Of a stretch of 64,000 nucleotides of DNA, positions 8,404 to 17,649 are shown in pieces (position 1 is the stretch's first letter; each line of letters begins with the position of its first letter). The stretch comes from Ktedonosporobacter rubrisoli. Lineage in GTDB: Bacteria > Chloroflexota > Ktedonobacteria > Ktedonobacterales > Ktedonobacteraceae. The notes beneath the pieces were generated by a model. It had not been told where the DNA came from, did not search any database, and saw only the letters and a list, made by a program, of their open reading frames with translations. The translations under genes were made by a program, and so were the position numbers. The stretch covers positions 4,278,001 to 4,342,000 of the forward strand of contig NZ_CP035758.1 in NCBI RefSeq assembly GCF_004208415.1. The letters run 5' to 3'.

Positions 8404-11400
8404 ATGCCAAAAGCAGCACAATTTGCGCTGATCTGGTCAGCGGAGCGCAACATATATGAATGGTACAAGCAGGGTAGCAATGGTTACTATCAACTCTTGT
8501 CAACCGAGAGTGGACCTGCAGCCGTACAATTGCTAACCGAAACCTCTTTTTCCTTTCAGGGACGGCATGGCCACCTCACCTTGCGTCAAGAGTCAAGATC
8601 CCGTAGATCTGGCTATTGGTATGCCTATCGCAATCATGGCCAAAAAACGCATAAAAAGTATGTCGGCCGAAAGGAAGATCTTACCCTTGCCCATCTGGAG
8701 AAGACAGCTCAAGCGCTTAGCGCCACGCTCAAAGGTTCGGAAACTAAGCAACATATCTCCAGAGAAAACGCGGGCCTCATTCCACAAGCATCAGAACTGT
8801 TGAGCAAAAATAAAGCCTGGCAGGCAGAACAGCAGCCTGATACGGCTCTTACACTTGCCCAACAAACTACATTGTTATTTGCGCCAAAGCTTCACCCTCC
8901 TCGCTTACATACCAATCTCATTGCGCGCGCTCATCTGCTAAGTCGGCTAGATGCCAGCCTGGAACGTAAATTGACCCTCGTCTGCGCGCCTGCCGGTGCT
9001 GGCAAAACCACGCTTGTAAGCCAGTGGCTTGCGGAGCGCGGCCAGCAACCACACGCCTGGATCTCTCTAGACACAGGAGATAATGATCCTGTGCTTTTCT
9101 GGAGCTATGTCATGACAGCCTGCCAGCACTTCGGTCAGACCGAGCGCGAGCAAACAGCGCTGACTCTTCTACGTACAGCCCCGCAGCCATCTTTTGAACA
9201 ACCAACCTTAGAGCTTGTTCTCAAATTGTTTCTCAACGAGCTCTCTGCACGCTCCCAGGCTGGCATACTCATCCTTGACGATTATCATGTGATTACCGCT
9301 CCTCAACTACATGAGAGCCTGGCGTTTCTCCTCGATCACCTTCCAGAATCGCTTCATTTGATCATCCTCACGCGAACTGAGCCAGCGCTACCATTAGCGC
9401 GTCTACGCGCCAGGGGCGAAGTTTGTGAATTACAGGCCACTGATCTCCGTTTCTCTCAGGGCGAGAGCCAGGCCTTTCTTCAGCAAACGCTTTCATTCCA
9501 GCTCCCTTTGGCAACCATTGAACAACTCAATACACATATCGAAGGTTGGGCAACAGGTTTACGCCTTGTGACGCTTGCCCTACAGAATAAAGAAGACCAG
9601 CAGGAGATCGAGCATTTTCTCGCTAATTTTTCCGGCAACTATCGCCATATTCTTGAATATTTTGTGGCGGAAGTGCTCGCAACACAGGCAGAGCCGCTGC
9701 AGAGCTTTCTCCTGCAGACCAGCACATTAACACGCCTGACAGCCTCGCTTTGCGATGCGGTAACTGAGCGAAACGATAGCGAACAGCTGCTAAAAGTTTT
9801 TGCGCGAACTAATCTTTTCCTGCAAGCGCTCGATGACGTAGGCGAATGGTACCGCTACCATCCTCTCTTTGCCGAGGCCATGCAGAATGAAGCCAGGCAT
9901 CGTCTGGGCCAGCAGGCCTTAAAGCAATGCTACCTACGCGCCAGCGCCTGGTATGAACAGCACAACCAGCTCCCGGAGGCCATCGAAGCGCTGCTGATTG
10001 CTCAGCAGTTTGCCCAGGCCGCATCCCTCATCCAGAAACTTCTCGGGGATCAGGCCTTCTTCTGCGAGATGGCCGAGTATCATACTTTGTATCGCTGGCT
10101 GCATACCTTACCAGTGGCCATCCTTGAGCAGCATCCCCAGCTCTGTCTGAGCTTTGCTACTGTAGCACTCTTTTCGCTCCAACAACAATCTACGGCCCGT
10201 ATAGAGCAGATAGAAACTGCGCTACAACTTGCTGAGGGGACTTTCCGCGCCAACAACAATCTCAGTGGACTGGGCGAGATACTTGCCTTCCGCTCTATTA
10301 TGGCCATCAAACTACAGGGCAACCTCATCCTGACTGCTCGCCTTGCCAGAGAGGCTTTAGCGTATCTCCCGGAAAAAGCCCAACAATGGAGAAGCACGTG
10401 TTTACGCTTCATAGGGGTGGGAGAATTTATCGCAGGCCACGTATATACAGCGCATCGCTACTTACAGGAAGCTCAAGCTATTTTTGAAGCTAGCGGCAAT
10501 GAGCAGGCCGTGCGCGCAGGCCTCTTTGCTCAGGGCGAGGTTTGCTGTCTGCAGGGCGAGCTCCACCAGGCGGCCGCGCTCTATCGAACGGTTTATGAGG
10601 CTGCCGAAAAAGTGCAGTTCTTCAGAGGCAAAGCCTTGCTGGGCCTGGCCCGCCTTTCCTATGAATGGAACGCGCTGGAACAAGCAGAACAAGAAACCCG
10701 AGAGGCTATCGTGCTTGGCGAGCAGTACGCCGATGAGCCGCTCCTGTTTCAGGCAAGCCTTCTCTTGATGAATATCGAATGGGCCCGTGGAGAGCACAAT
10801 CAAGCTCAAAAGCGCTTATACACGCTCCTTGCGCGCTCACAACTAAAAAACTCGCCTCAACACCGCCGAACAATTCTATTCTGGCAGGCCCGGCTGGCGC
10901 TCGCCTGCGGTGACCTGGCTGCTACGGAGCGCTGGGCAACCATCGGTGCTGCTGATCGGGAACATATGCCAGGGCTACAACAAGAACAAGAGGCGCTTTT
11001 ACTGGCTCGCCTCAAGATAGCTCAAGGGAACAGCAACCAGGCACTTCAGTCGCTCACGAGATGGCAACATAAAGCTCATCAGCAAGGGAGAATGAGAAGC
11101 GAGCTAGAGATCCTCATTCTCAAAGCCCTGGCACACTTTGCCAGGGAACATACTGACAGCGCTCGCCAGCAGCTCAAAGAAGCCCTGCTCTATGCAAGTT
11201 CCCAGGGATATATACGTCTCTTCCTGGATGAGGGAGCACCAATGATAACTATGCTTGGCCTCTTCCTACCAATATTGCGCAAGGAGCTACCCACCTCCTA
11301 CTTGCAAGCATTACTCCAGGCGCTTGCAGGGCCACAAGCAAGACAAGATCTATCACTCACCAGCAATTCATTTGCTATTCCTCAGATCGAGCCTCTTAGC

Positions 11401-11574
11401 GCGCAGGAACAACGTGTCTTGCGCTTATTGCTCGCTGGCTATTCCAATCCTGAGATTGCGCAAACTTTGATTGTCTCTGTAAATACGGTTAAGACCCAGG
11501 TACAGAGCATCTATCGCAAGCTCAATATTAGCAGTCGCAAAGAAGCAAGAGAGATTGCCGGCCTCCAGCATTAG
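8404..11574 (+). CDS. Large ATP-binding LuxR-family regulator (MalT-like) with KRYLG-type N-terminal module
   Basis: A 1056-residue transcription regulator of the LAL/MalT class. Residues about 1-110 form an extra module containing SGYWYAYRNHGQKTHKKYVG, which resembles the short WYxYxxxxGxxxKRYLG motif of DUF6788-type proteins. A STAND ATPase core follows, with Walker A APAGAGKTT near residue 196 and Walker B GILILDDYHV. A long helical TPR-like region fills residues about 500-950, and a LuxR helix-turn-helix (LSAQEQRVLRLLLAGYSNPE...VNTVKTQVQSIYRKL) ends the protein. Such proteins bind a small-molecule or protein inducer through the TPR region and activate transcription. The target is unknown; nearby genes include the cyd operon and an LLM oxidoreductase. 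A paralogue lies at 13552. Confidence 0.9.
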   Translation: MPKAAQFALIWSAERNIYEWYKQGSNGYYQLLSTESGPAAVQLLTETSFSFQGRHGHLTLRQESRSRRSGYWYAYRNHGQKTHKKYVGRKEDLTLAHLEKTAQALSATLKGSETKQHISRENAGLIPQASELLSKNKAWQAEQQPDTALTLAQQTTLLFAPKLHPPRLHTNLIARAHLLSRLDASLERKLTLVCAPAGAGKTTLVSQWLAERGQQPHAWISLDTGDNDPVLFWSYVMTACQHFGQTEREQTALTLLRTAPQPSFEQPTLELVLKLFLNELSARSQAGILILDDYHVITAPQLHESLAFLLDHLPESLHLIILTRTEPALPLARLRARGEVCELQATDLRFSQGESQAFLQQTLSFQLPLATIEQLNTHIEGWATGLRLVTLALQNKEDQQEIEHFLANFSGNYRHILEYFVAEVLATQAEPLQSFLLQTSTLTRLTASLCDAVTERNDSEQLLKVFARTNLFLQALDDVGEWYRYHPLFAEAMQNEARHRLGQQALKQCYLRASAWYEQHNQLPEAIEALLIAQQFAQAASLIQKLLGDQAFFCEMAEYHTLYRWLHTLPVAILEQHPQLCLSFATVALFSLQQQSTARIEQIETALQLAEGTFRANNNLSGLGEILAFRSIMAIKLQGNLILTARLAREALAYLPEKAQQWRSTCLRFIGVGEFIAGHVYTAHRYLQEAQAIFEASGNEQAVRAGLFAQGEVCCLQGELHQAAALYRTVYEAAEKVQFFRGKALLGLARLSYEWNALEQAEQETREAIVLGEQYADEPLLFQASLLLMNIEWARGEHNQAQKRLYTLLARSQLKNSPQHRRTILFWQARLALACGDLAATERWATIGAADREHMPGLQQEQEALLLARLKIAQGNSNQALQSLTRWQHKAHQQGRMRSELEILILKALAHFAREHTDSARQQLKEALLYASSQGYIRLFLDEGAPMITMLGLFLPILRKELPTSYLQALLQALAGPQARQDLSLTSNSFAIPQIEPLSAQEQRVLRLLLAGYSNPEIAQTLIVSVNTVKTQVQSIYRKLNISSRKEAREIAGLQH

Positions 11575-11822
11575 CCCTCATATGTTTTTCTCCGACCCAT
11601 ATATAATCCTCTCAGGATCCAATTTTCTTGCTATCTTTGTCAGCACGCTTGCTTACTTTGGGTAATTACGTGGGGCCAGCTTGCGCAGGTTGGCACTTCT
11701 CTCCGCTACCTTATCGCGCTATGTTTTCAGAGCAATCATCCTTTTTGGGCGATGTAAAATAGCAGGTCCGATCCTATACTAGTAGCAGTTTTATTCACAA
11801 GCTACAAAGGAGATTTTTCTCT

Positions 11823-12713
11823 ATGCCGAAACCATTTCGTTTCGGTGTCGTGACAGCCTTCGCGACATCGCACCAAGAATGGATCACGCAGGCTCGTAAA
11901 GCTGAAGACCTGGGTTACTCAACCCTTTTAATACCAGATCGTCTGATGGCTGGCCTCTCAGTAATTACCGCATTAGCAGTAGCAGCCGAGGCCACAAAAT
12001 CGCTGCGGGTGGGAAGCTATGTATTCTGTAACGATTTACGCAATCCAGCCTTGCTTGCTCGCGAAATGGCCAGCCTGGATCTGCTGTCCGAGGGCCGCGT
12101 CGAAGTCGGACTAGGTGCCGGCGTCTCTCAGCAAGATTTCGAGCAACTGGGCCTGCCCTTTTATAGCGCAGGCACACGCGTCAGCCGCCTGGAAGAAGCT
12201 TTACACATTATGAAGCTCGTCTTTACCGAGCAGGTTGCCAATTTCTCAGGCAAGCACTATACAATCAAGAACCTCAGCAACTTACCAAAACCTGTTCAAA
12301 AACCACATCCGCCCATCTTTATTGGCAGCGCGGGAAAGCGCATGCTCTCGTTTGCAGCTCGCGAGGCAAATATCATCTCTCCCACGCTCAAATGGGCCGG
12401 CCCTGGCGCTTCGCCAGCAGATGTGAGCATGGAAGAGAAAGTGAACTGGATCAAAGAGGCTGCCGGGGAACGCTTTTCCCAGTTGGAACTAGCACAGGCA
12501 GTTTTCCAGCTGGCAATTACCGATAGCGCGGTTGGGGTTAAGCAAATACAGGTCGGCGGCGGACCCACTATTGGTAGTGTTCCGATGAGTACCGAGCAAG
12601 CTGTAGAGCATTTATTGGCAATGCGCGAGCGCTATGGCTTCTCCTATATCCATGTTAATGGTACACAGTTAGAAAATTTTGCGCCTGTCATCGCCCGGCT
12701 AGCGGGCAAATAA
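11823..12713 (+). CDS. LLM-class flavin/F420-dependent oxidoreductase
   Basis: A 296-residue bacterial-luciferase-like TIM-barrel enzyme. Recognisable parts are FRFGVVTAFATSHQEW at the N terminus, SVITALAVAAEATKSLRVGS, the LAREMASLDLLSEGRVEVGLGAG block, and HPPIFIGSAGKRMLSFAARE. The family uses FMN or coenzyme F420 to reduce or oxygenate diverse substrates; this subtype is generally F420-linked. The F420 biosynthesis cluster 3.3 kb downstream supports F420 as cofactor (inference). The ribosome site AAAGGAGAT lies upstream. The substrate cannot be told from sequence. Confidence 0.85.
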   Translation: MPKPFRFGVVTAFATSHQEWITQARKAEDLGYSTLLIPDRLMAGLSVITALAVAAEATKSLRVGSYVFCNDLRNPALLAREMASLDLLSEGRVEVGLGAGVSQQDFEQLGLPFYSAGTRVSRLEEALHIMKLVFTEQVANFSGKHYTIKNLSNLPKPVQKPHPPIFIGSAGKRMLSFAAREANIISPTLKWAGPGASPADVSMEEKVNWIKEAAGERFSQLELAQAVFQLAITDSAVGVKQIQVGGGPTIGSVPMSTEQAVEHLLAMRERYGFSYIHVNGTQLENFAPVIARLAGK

Positions 12714-13081
12714 TCTGCCTCGGAATATTGTAGCCAGTTCGCGCGTCGCCAGTCGGGTTCTGACGACGCGCTCATCAGCCATAGGACACATATCTCTTGT
12801 ATCTCATGGGCCATAAATAGCCCCATTTATGGCCCTCCTAAAATTAGCTAGCCTATGCCTTGCTCCTCTAAAAAGCTCTTCAAAAGCACAATCACCTGTC
12901 AGCCAAATACCTGATAACAACATCAGGGAATGTACCGAGGCACACAGAATATGTATATTATACAATAAGTAATAGATAATAGAATACAATTTATATATCA
13001 AGAAGCAGATGGGTTTTATCTATTATCCATAAGCACAAGAGTAGAATCGCCTATCTCAGCTAGAAAGGCAGGTATTACGCT
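12714..13081. other. Intergenic region with two strong inverted repeats
   Basis: About 370 bases. GCGCGTCG/CGACGCGC (12741-12771) forms a hairpin just past the oxidoreductase stop and may terminate it. A second, perfect 11-bp repeat GGGCCATAAAT/ATTTATGGCCC (12808-12835, six-base loop) follows. The remainder (about 12900-13060) is AT-rich and probably holds the promoter of the cupredoxin gene; AGAAAGGCAGG before 13082 is its ribosome site. No gene is seen. Confidence 0.6.
12808..12835. repeat. Perfect 11-bp inverted repeat
   Basis: GGGCCATAAAT and ATTTATGGCCC flank the six bases AGCCCC. Neither strand has a T-run after the stem, so it is not a standard terminator. An operator for the downstream cupredoxin gene or an mRNA 3'-end hairpin are both possible. 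Confidence 0.6.
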
Positions 13082-13471
13082 ATGTCGCGGCCGAAGCAAG
13101 TTATGCTAGTACTGGGTATAGCCGCAGTCTTAACGCTACTGTTAGCCTCCTGTAAGATCGATGATGCCAGCGCACTACGATCTGGACCATCTGTCCATAT
13201 GAACAGCACTAATTTTGTAGTGAGCTCAGTTTCTATCCAAAAGGGGCAATCGCTGACTCTGATCAACGATGCCAGCGACGAACATGTTATCACGAATGGC
13301 AGTTGGGATGGATCTGTCCAGAAAGCGGCCCAGGAGGCAGGTGCACCCACTATACGCCTGACCATCACCGGCCCTCAGAGCCAGACCATCGGCCCCTTCA
13401 GCACTTCTGGCACTTTTCACATTTATTGTACAATTCATCAAGGAATGAATCTGGCTATCAAGGTGCAATAA
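13082..13471 (+). CDS. Lipoprotein cupredoxin (plastocyanin-like copper protein)
   Basis: A 129-residue exported protein. The first 24 residues are a lipoprotein signal: charged start, hydrophobic core, and a lipobox LLASC with Cys24 as the lipidation site. The mature part has a cupredoxin fold signature: an internal His in SDEHVITNG and a C-terminal cluster FHIYCTIHQGM providing Cys, His and Met, which together match the type 1 copper ligands. It probably acts as a small membrane-anchored electron carrier or copper-binding protein outside the cell. It stands alone between two regulators, so its redox partner is not evident. Confidence 0.85.
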   Translation: MSRPKQVMLVLGIAAVLTLLLASCKIDDASALRSGPSVHMNSTNFVVSSVSIQKGQSLTLINDASDEHVITNGSWDGSVQKAAQEAGAPTIRLTITGPQSQTIGPFSTSGTFHIYCTIHQGMNLAIKVQ

Positions 13472-13551
13472 TGCAAGCGTCAGGATCAAGGATGGCGCTT
13501 CGCTGCCTGGTGGCCTGCCATTCGCTCCCACGCGCAGAGGACCGGCCATCC

Positions 13552-15762
13552 TCATTCCTCTCCCGCTAGCAAGCCCAACGCTCTTGCCCTCTCAATCGCC
13601 TGCCCACGCGTATGGACCGTAAGTTTGGCAAAGAGATAATTGATATGGGTTTTCACAGTGCTGATAGCAATATGTAAGTGCTGCGCAATTTCCTGATTTG
13701 ATAATCCTTGCACGATCAAGCGCAAAACCGCAAGTTGCTGGGGGCTAAGCGCACTGGCTTCTATGACATCATCCTGCAGCCTGTGCGCCTGGCTTAAGAC
13801 ATGTAGAGCGCTAGTCCGCTGAGCATGTTCCTCGCGCGGAAGGAGATTAAGCGCTAAACGAGCTTGCTCCTGAGCAGCAGATACGTCTCCTTGCGCCGCC
13901 AGAGCCTGAGCAATGCAAAGCCGAAACGCTCCCATTTCCAGCAAACATAGACGCTCCTCAGCAGGAGCAGTTTCGCTAACTGCTTGTGTAGACAAAGCGC
14001 TAATAGTTATTTTATGCTCAACTGTTGGTAGCAAGCTTGCTGCCGCGCTCATCTGATCAGTTGCTGCAAGAGCTGCAACCCGAGCCAGAGCCAGGCGCGA
14101 ATGAGTCAGAAGAAGCGGCTCGGGCAACCTCTCAAGCAGGCGCAGAAGCAGCGAGAACTCTCTGCGCGCAAACAGAGGATAAGCCTCCTGCTCAATAAGA
14201 CTGGCTGCCTCCTCAGTATCTCCGGCCTCCAGCAGATGCTCAGCAGCATCAAGCGCCAGACCAGCATCTCTATACCACTGAGCGGCACGCCCATGTAACA
14301 GCATAATATAAGCCGCATCTTGCCATTGATAAAGGTGATGGCGGAGCAAGTCAGCAAAGAGTGGATGATAGCGATACCACTGGCTCGCGCGCTCCAGAGG
14401 CGTCAGAAAGAACTGAGCCCGCACAAGTTTCTGCAGAAGAGCAGGGGCCTCAGCTAGAGCAACTATAGCGGCACAGAGCGGAGCACTCAAGCTCTTTAGA
14501 ATAGAGGTAGCTAGCAAAAAATGCAGAGCTGCAGGCTCAAGTCGGGACAACAGAACTTCACTCAAATAAGCCAGTACATGGCGATGACTACGAGAAATTT
14601 CTGCGATCAACTCTTTGCTATCAGTACCCGTACTTAGCACAAGCGCAGCCAGCTGCAAACTAGCAATCCACCCCTCGGTAAGCTCCAGTAAAGCAGTAAT
14701 ATCTTCTTCAGGCAAAGAAATCTCCATTACCCGTTCGAGAAACAGGCTGGCTTCAGCAGGCTGCAAGCGCAGATCATCGGCAGTCACCACATTTAGTTCT
14801 CTATCAGGAGAGCGCCGAAGCAACAGAGGCGGCGGCTCACTGCGTGTTAGCAAGAAAAGATGGAGCGAGCCTGGCTGATGTTCCAGCAAGTACGCTAACG
14901 ACTTCTGCACTGGCTCCGCCGTGATCAGGTGATAGTTATCAAGAATGAGCACAAGCTCAGAAGAATGAGCAGCTGAGCTAAGCGCATGTATAAGTACGCG
15001 TAAAACGACGGTTATTGACTGGGCTTGGATAGTTTGCAGCAGGGAGAGAGCTGTAGCGCTACAGCCCGGACAAAGCTGTTCCAGAGCCTTGAAGACTTGC
15101 CTCCAGAATAGGAACAGGTCATTATCGCTCTCATCTAACGTTATCCACGCAACGCTCTGCTCACGTTGCAAGCGCTCTTTTGCCCAGTTGAGCATCGCGC
15201 TTGTCTTGCCAAAACCTGCAGGGGCTGTCACAAAGGTTACCGGCAGACGTAACCCGACCTGCAACTTCTCAACTACGCGTGAACGCGCTAACAACTCTAG
15301 CCCTGAATCGGGCAGTTGCTGCCTGTGCTCAGCTAGTGATTGGGCCAGGGCCTCAATCTTGCGCGAAGATACATCCTGAGCCTCCCGCGCCAAGAGACCT
15401 GCAAATTCCGTAACCTTGTGAGGAACTAACGCCGGCTTTTGCAGCATATGAAGCAAACGGGCAGCTTCTTCCAGGCGTTCTACAGTTAGCTCGGCATTGC
15501 GACCAAGGTACCTCTTAAGCATTTTTTGTCCATAGCGACGGTAAGCATACCAGTAGGAACCACTACGCTGTCCCCGCTCTTTACGCAAAGTACAGGCAAA
15601 ACCCTCACGGCTATGAAAAGAAAAAGACGCGTGTTGATCCAGCCACGCCAACCAGGTCAGGTTGCCAGCTTCGAAAGAACCTTGCGCATGTCCATCTGTA
15701 TAGAGCTCATAGCGACCTCGCTGCATGTTCCAATGCAAGCGATATGCACTCAGCTTTGGCAT
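13552..15762 (-). CDS. LuxR-family ATP-binding regulator (MalT-like) with KRYLG-type N-terminal module
   Basis: A 736-residue paralogue of the regulator at 8404. The N-terminal module is shared, including SGSYWYAYRRYGQKMLKRYLG near residues 67-90. Next is a STAND ATPase core with Walker A TAPAGFGKTS near residue 178 and Walker B ELVLILDNYHL. The TPR-like sensor region is much shorter than in the paralogue. A LuxR helix-turn-helix (LSPQQLAVLRLIVQGLSNQE...ISTVKTHINYLFAKL) ends the protein. The start at 15762 follows AAGGTGG. It is transcribed away from the F420 cluster, sharing a 290-base divergent region with cofE, so it might regulate that operon; this is only positional inference. Confidence 0.9.
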   Translation of the reverse strand: MPKLSAYRLHWNMQRGRYELYTDGHAQGSFEAGNLTWLAWLDQHASFSFHSREGFACTLRKERGQRSGSYWYAYRRYGQKMLKRYLGRNAELTVERLEEAARLLHMLQKPALVPHKVTEFAGLLAREAQDVSSRKIEALAQSLAEHRQQLPDSGLELLARSRVVEKLQVGLRLPVTFVTAPAGFGKTSAMLNWAKERLQREQSVAWITLDESDNDLFLFWRQVFKALEQLCPGCSATALSLLQTIQAQSITVVLRVLIHALSSAAHSSELVLILDNYHLITAEPVQKSLAYLLEHQPGSLHLFLLTRSEPPPLLLRRSPDRELNVVTADDLRLQPAEASLFLERVMEISLPEEDITALLELTEGWIASLQLAALVLSTGTDSKELIAEISRSHRHVLAYLSEVLLSRLEPAALHFLLATSILKSLSAPLCAAIVALAEAPALLQKLVRAQFFLTPLERASQWYRYHPLFADLLRHHLYQWQDAAYIMLLHGRAAQWYRDAGLALDAAEHLLEAGDTEEAASLIEQEAYPLFARREFSLLLRLLERLPEPLLLTHSRLALARVAALAATDQMSAAASLLPTVEHKITISALSTQAVSETAPAEERLCLLEMGAFRLCIAQALAAQGDVSAAQEQARLALNLLPREEHAQRTSALHVLSQAHRLQDDVIEASALSPQQLAVLRLIVQGLSNQEIAQHLHIAISTVKTHINYLFAKLTVHTRGQAIERARALGLLAGEE

Positions 15763-16004
15763 GTTTCCACCTTTTGCTACAGAACAAAGCTATCAAACAG
15801 CGTTACTATAGCCTTATCAGTGTAAAATAGCAAGTAGTGCTACTCAACAAAGCACCATCAAGCAGCGCTCAGGCCACAGGCGAGCAATAGAAGAAAGCTT
15901 GCCCTGTTGACTTTTCGCGTTCAGATACGATAATGAAGAGCCAGTCCAAAGGGCTTAACAAGTTCCTAATGAGCATGCAAAGCCATCTGGCCAATACTTC
16001 ATTC

Positions 16005-16048
16005 TTTACAGTATTGTCAAATTGAGGCTATAATACCTCCACGAGGAG
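16005..16048 (+). promoter_or_regulatory. Promoter and ribosome site of the F420 operon
   Basis: TTTACA (16005-16010) and a perfect TATAAT (16029-16034) are 18 bases apart, and a GAGGAG ribosome site (16043-16048) lies four bases before the cofE ATG. The leader would be very short, which leaves little room for other 5'-UTR control. Confidence 0.65.
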
Positions 16049-16052
16049 AAGC

Positions 16053-16829
16053 ATGAGCAAAGAATTACGTATCATACCGATAACAGGTATCGAAGAAACA
16101 CCCCCAGGATGCGACCTGGGTCTTATCATCTATGAGGCACTTCACACTCAGCACCTGACCTTAGAGCCAGGTGATATTCTTGTTGTGACCCAAAAAATCG
16201 TTTCTAAAGCGGAGGGGCGCATCGTAGATCTCAACGACATAAAGCCATCAGCCTTTGCCCGTCAATATGCCAAGCAATATAACAAAGATGCCAGGCATGT
16301 TGAGGTTGTGCTGCGGGAGAGCCGGAGAATTGTCCGTATGGACCACGGCGTACTCATCAGCGAGACCCATCACGGCTTTATCTGTGCCAATGCAGGAGTG
16401 GACGAATCAAATGTGAACGGGGCCGAGCAGCTTACCTTGCTTCCGCTCGATTCGGATCGTTCGGCCCAGATGCTACGCCTGCGCCTGCTGCGAATCGTTA
16501 GAGATAAACAAGAAAAGGCAGATATAGACATAGCCATCATTATTTCGGATACCTGGGGTCGGCCCTGGCGTCAGGCCCAGGTGAATATGGCCATAGGCGT
16601 AGCTGGGATGGAAGCCATTAACGACTACCGTGGCCAATATGACCCCTATGGTTATGAACTGCGCGTCAGCTCCATAGCTGTAGCCGACGAACTTGCCGCG
16701 ACAGCAGAGCTTGTAATGGGGAAAATCGACCGCGTTCCAGTCGCCCTTATTCGGGGCTATAACTATATTCCTGCGGAGGGCACAGCCCAAGCGCTTATAC
16801 GCAACAGTGCGACTGACATGTTCCGTTAA
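16053..16829 (+). CDS. cofE: Coenzyme F420-0:L-glutamate ligase
   Basis: CofE (258 residues) adds the glutamate tail to F420-0 using GTP. Conserved parts seen are IPITGIEETPPGCDLG at the start, GDILVVTQKIVSKAEGR, and SDTWGRPWRQAQVNMAIGVAG. In mycobacteria this domain is fused to a nitroreductase domain as FbiB; here the two are separate neighbouring genes, as in archaea and in thermophilic Chloroflexota. It is the first gene of the F420 operon and is followed 120 bases later by the nitroreductase-like gene. Confidence 0.94.
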   Translation: MSKELRIIPITGIEETPPGCDLGLIIYEALHTQHLTLEPGDILVVTQKIVSKAEGRIVDLNDIKPSAFARQYAKQYNKDARHVEVVLRESRRIVRMDHGVLISETHHGFICANAGVDESNVNGAEQLTLLPLDSDRSAQMLRLRLLRIVRDKQEKADIDIAIIISDTWGRPWRQAQVNMAIGVAGMEAINDYRGQYDPYGYELRVSSIAVADELAATAELVMGKIDRVPVALIRGYNYIPAEGTAQALIRNSATDMFR

Positions 16830-16948
16830 TATACATGCAATGTGCAGTTTGCCTTGCCAGGAGCTCGGCCCTTTGAGCTCTTCAAAAGAGGGAGCAAAAG
16901 ACACCTTCTTTGTCCTCTCTAAGCAGAACAAACCATAACAAGCTGTGC

Positions 16949-17638
16949 ATGACGTACTTTAGCTTGAACGAAAAGGTAAACATAGACGTGACATCACAGA
17001 CGAACGCTCGGCAGGTTACGCTACCAGAGCGCACGAATGATCTGGCGACCCTGCTACGTAGTAGGCGTAGCGTACGCATATATCAGGACAGGCCTGTAGC
17101 GCGCGAAGCACTTGAACAAATGCTGGAGGCGGCCCGCTGGGCCCCATCGCCCCATGGACGGCAGCCCTGGCGTTTTGCAGTTCTCACGCGCCAGGAACCT
17201 AAGACACAGCTGGCAGAGAGCATGGGAACAGACTGGAAGAAAAATCTCCAGATGGATGGCCAGAATGAAGAAATTGTTGCTATACGCCTGGAGAAATCGC
17301 GCCAACGCATCCTCAACGCGCCAGCAATTATTATTCCCTGTCTCTATCTGGAAGATCTTGATCACTATCCAGATGAAAAGCGCCAGGCTGATGAGACAGT
17401 CATGGCCATTCAAAGCCTTGGCGCCGCTATCCAGAACATGCTGCTCACAGCCTACGATCTCGGCCTGGATACAGGCTGGATGTGCGCGCCGCTTTTTTGT
17501 CCCGAGATCGTCTGTGAAACGTTGGGCCTGGATAAGCGGTTAATCCCCCAGGCCCTGATTACCGTTGGCTATGCTGCCGCTGACCCGCGGCGGCGAGAGC
17601 GTCTTCCGTTGGATCGTCTCATTGTTCATTTTGACTGA
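16949..17638 (+). CDS. Nitroreductase-family protein, probable dehydro-F420-0 reductase
   Basis: About 229 residues of the FMN-dependent nitroreductase fold: LLRSRRSVRIYQDRPVAREA near the N terminus, AARWAPSPHGRQPWRFAV, and a GLDTGWMC segment near the C terminus. It lies between cofE and cofD and matches the C-terminal half of mycobacterial FbiB, which reduces dehydro-F420-0 to F420-0 with FMNH2. That role is therefore the best guess. The start is uncertain: a TTG at 16910 opens the frame further upstream, and a GTG near 16989 is also possible; no candidate has a strong ribosome site. Confidence 0.85.
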   Translation: MTYFSLNEKVNIDVTSQTNARQVTLPERTNDLATLLRSRRSVRIYQDRPVAREALEQMLEAARWAPSPHGRQPWRFAVLTRQEPKTQLAESMGTDWKKNLQMDGQNEEIVAIRLEKSRQRILNAPAIIIPCLYLEDLDHYPDEKRQADETVMAIQSLGAAIQNMLLTAYDLGLDTGWMCAPLFCPEIVCETLGLDKRLIPQALITVGYAAADPRRRERLPLDRLIVHFD

Positions 17639-17649
17639 GGTTTTACGCT

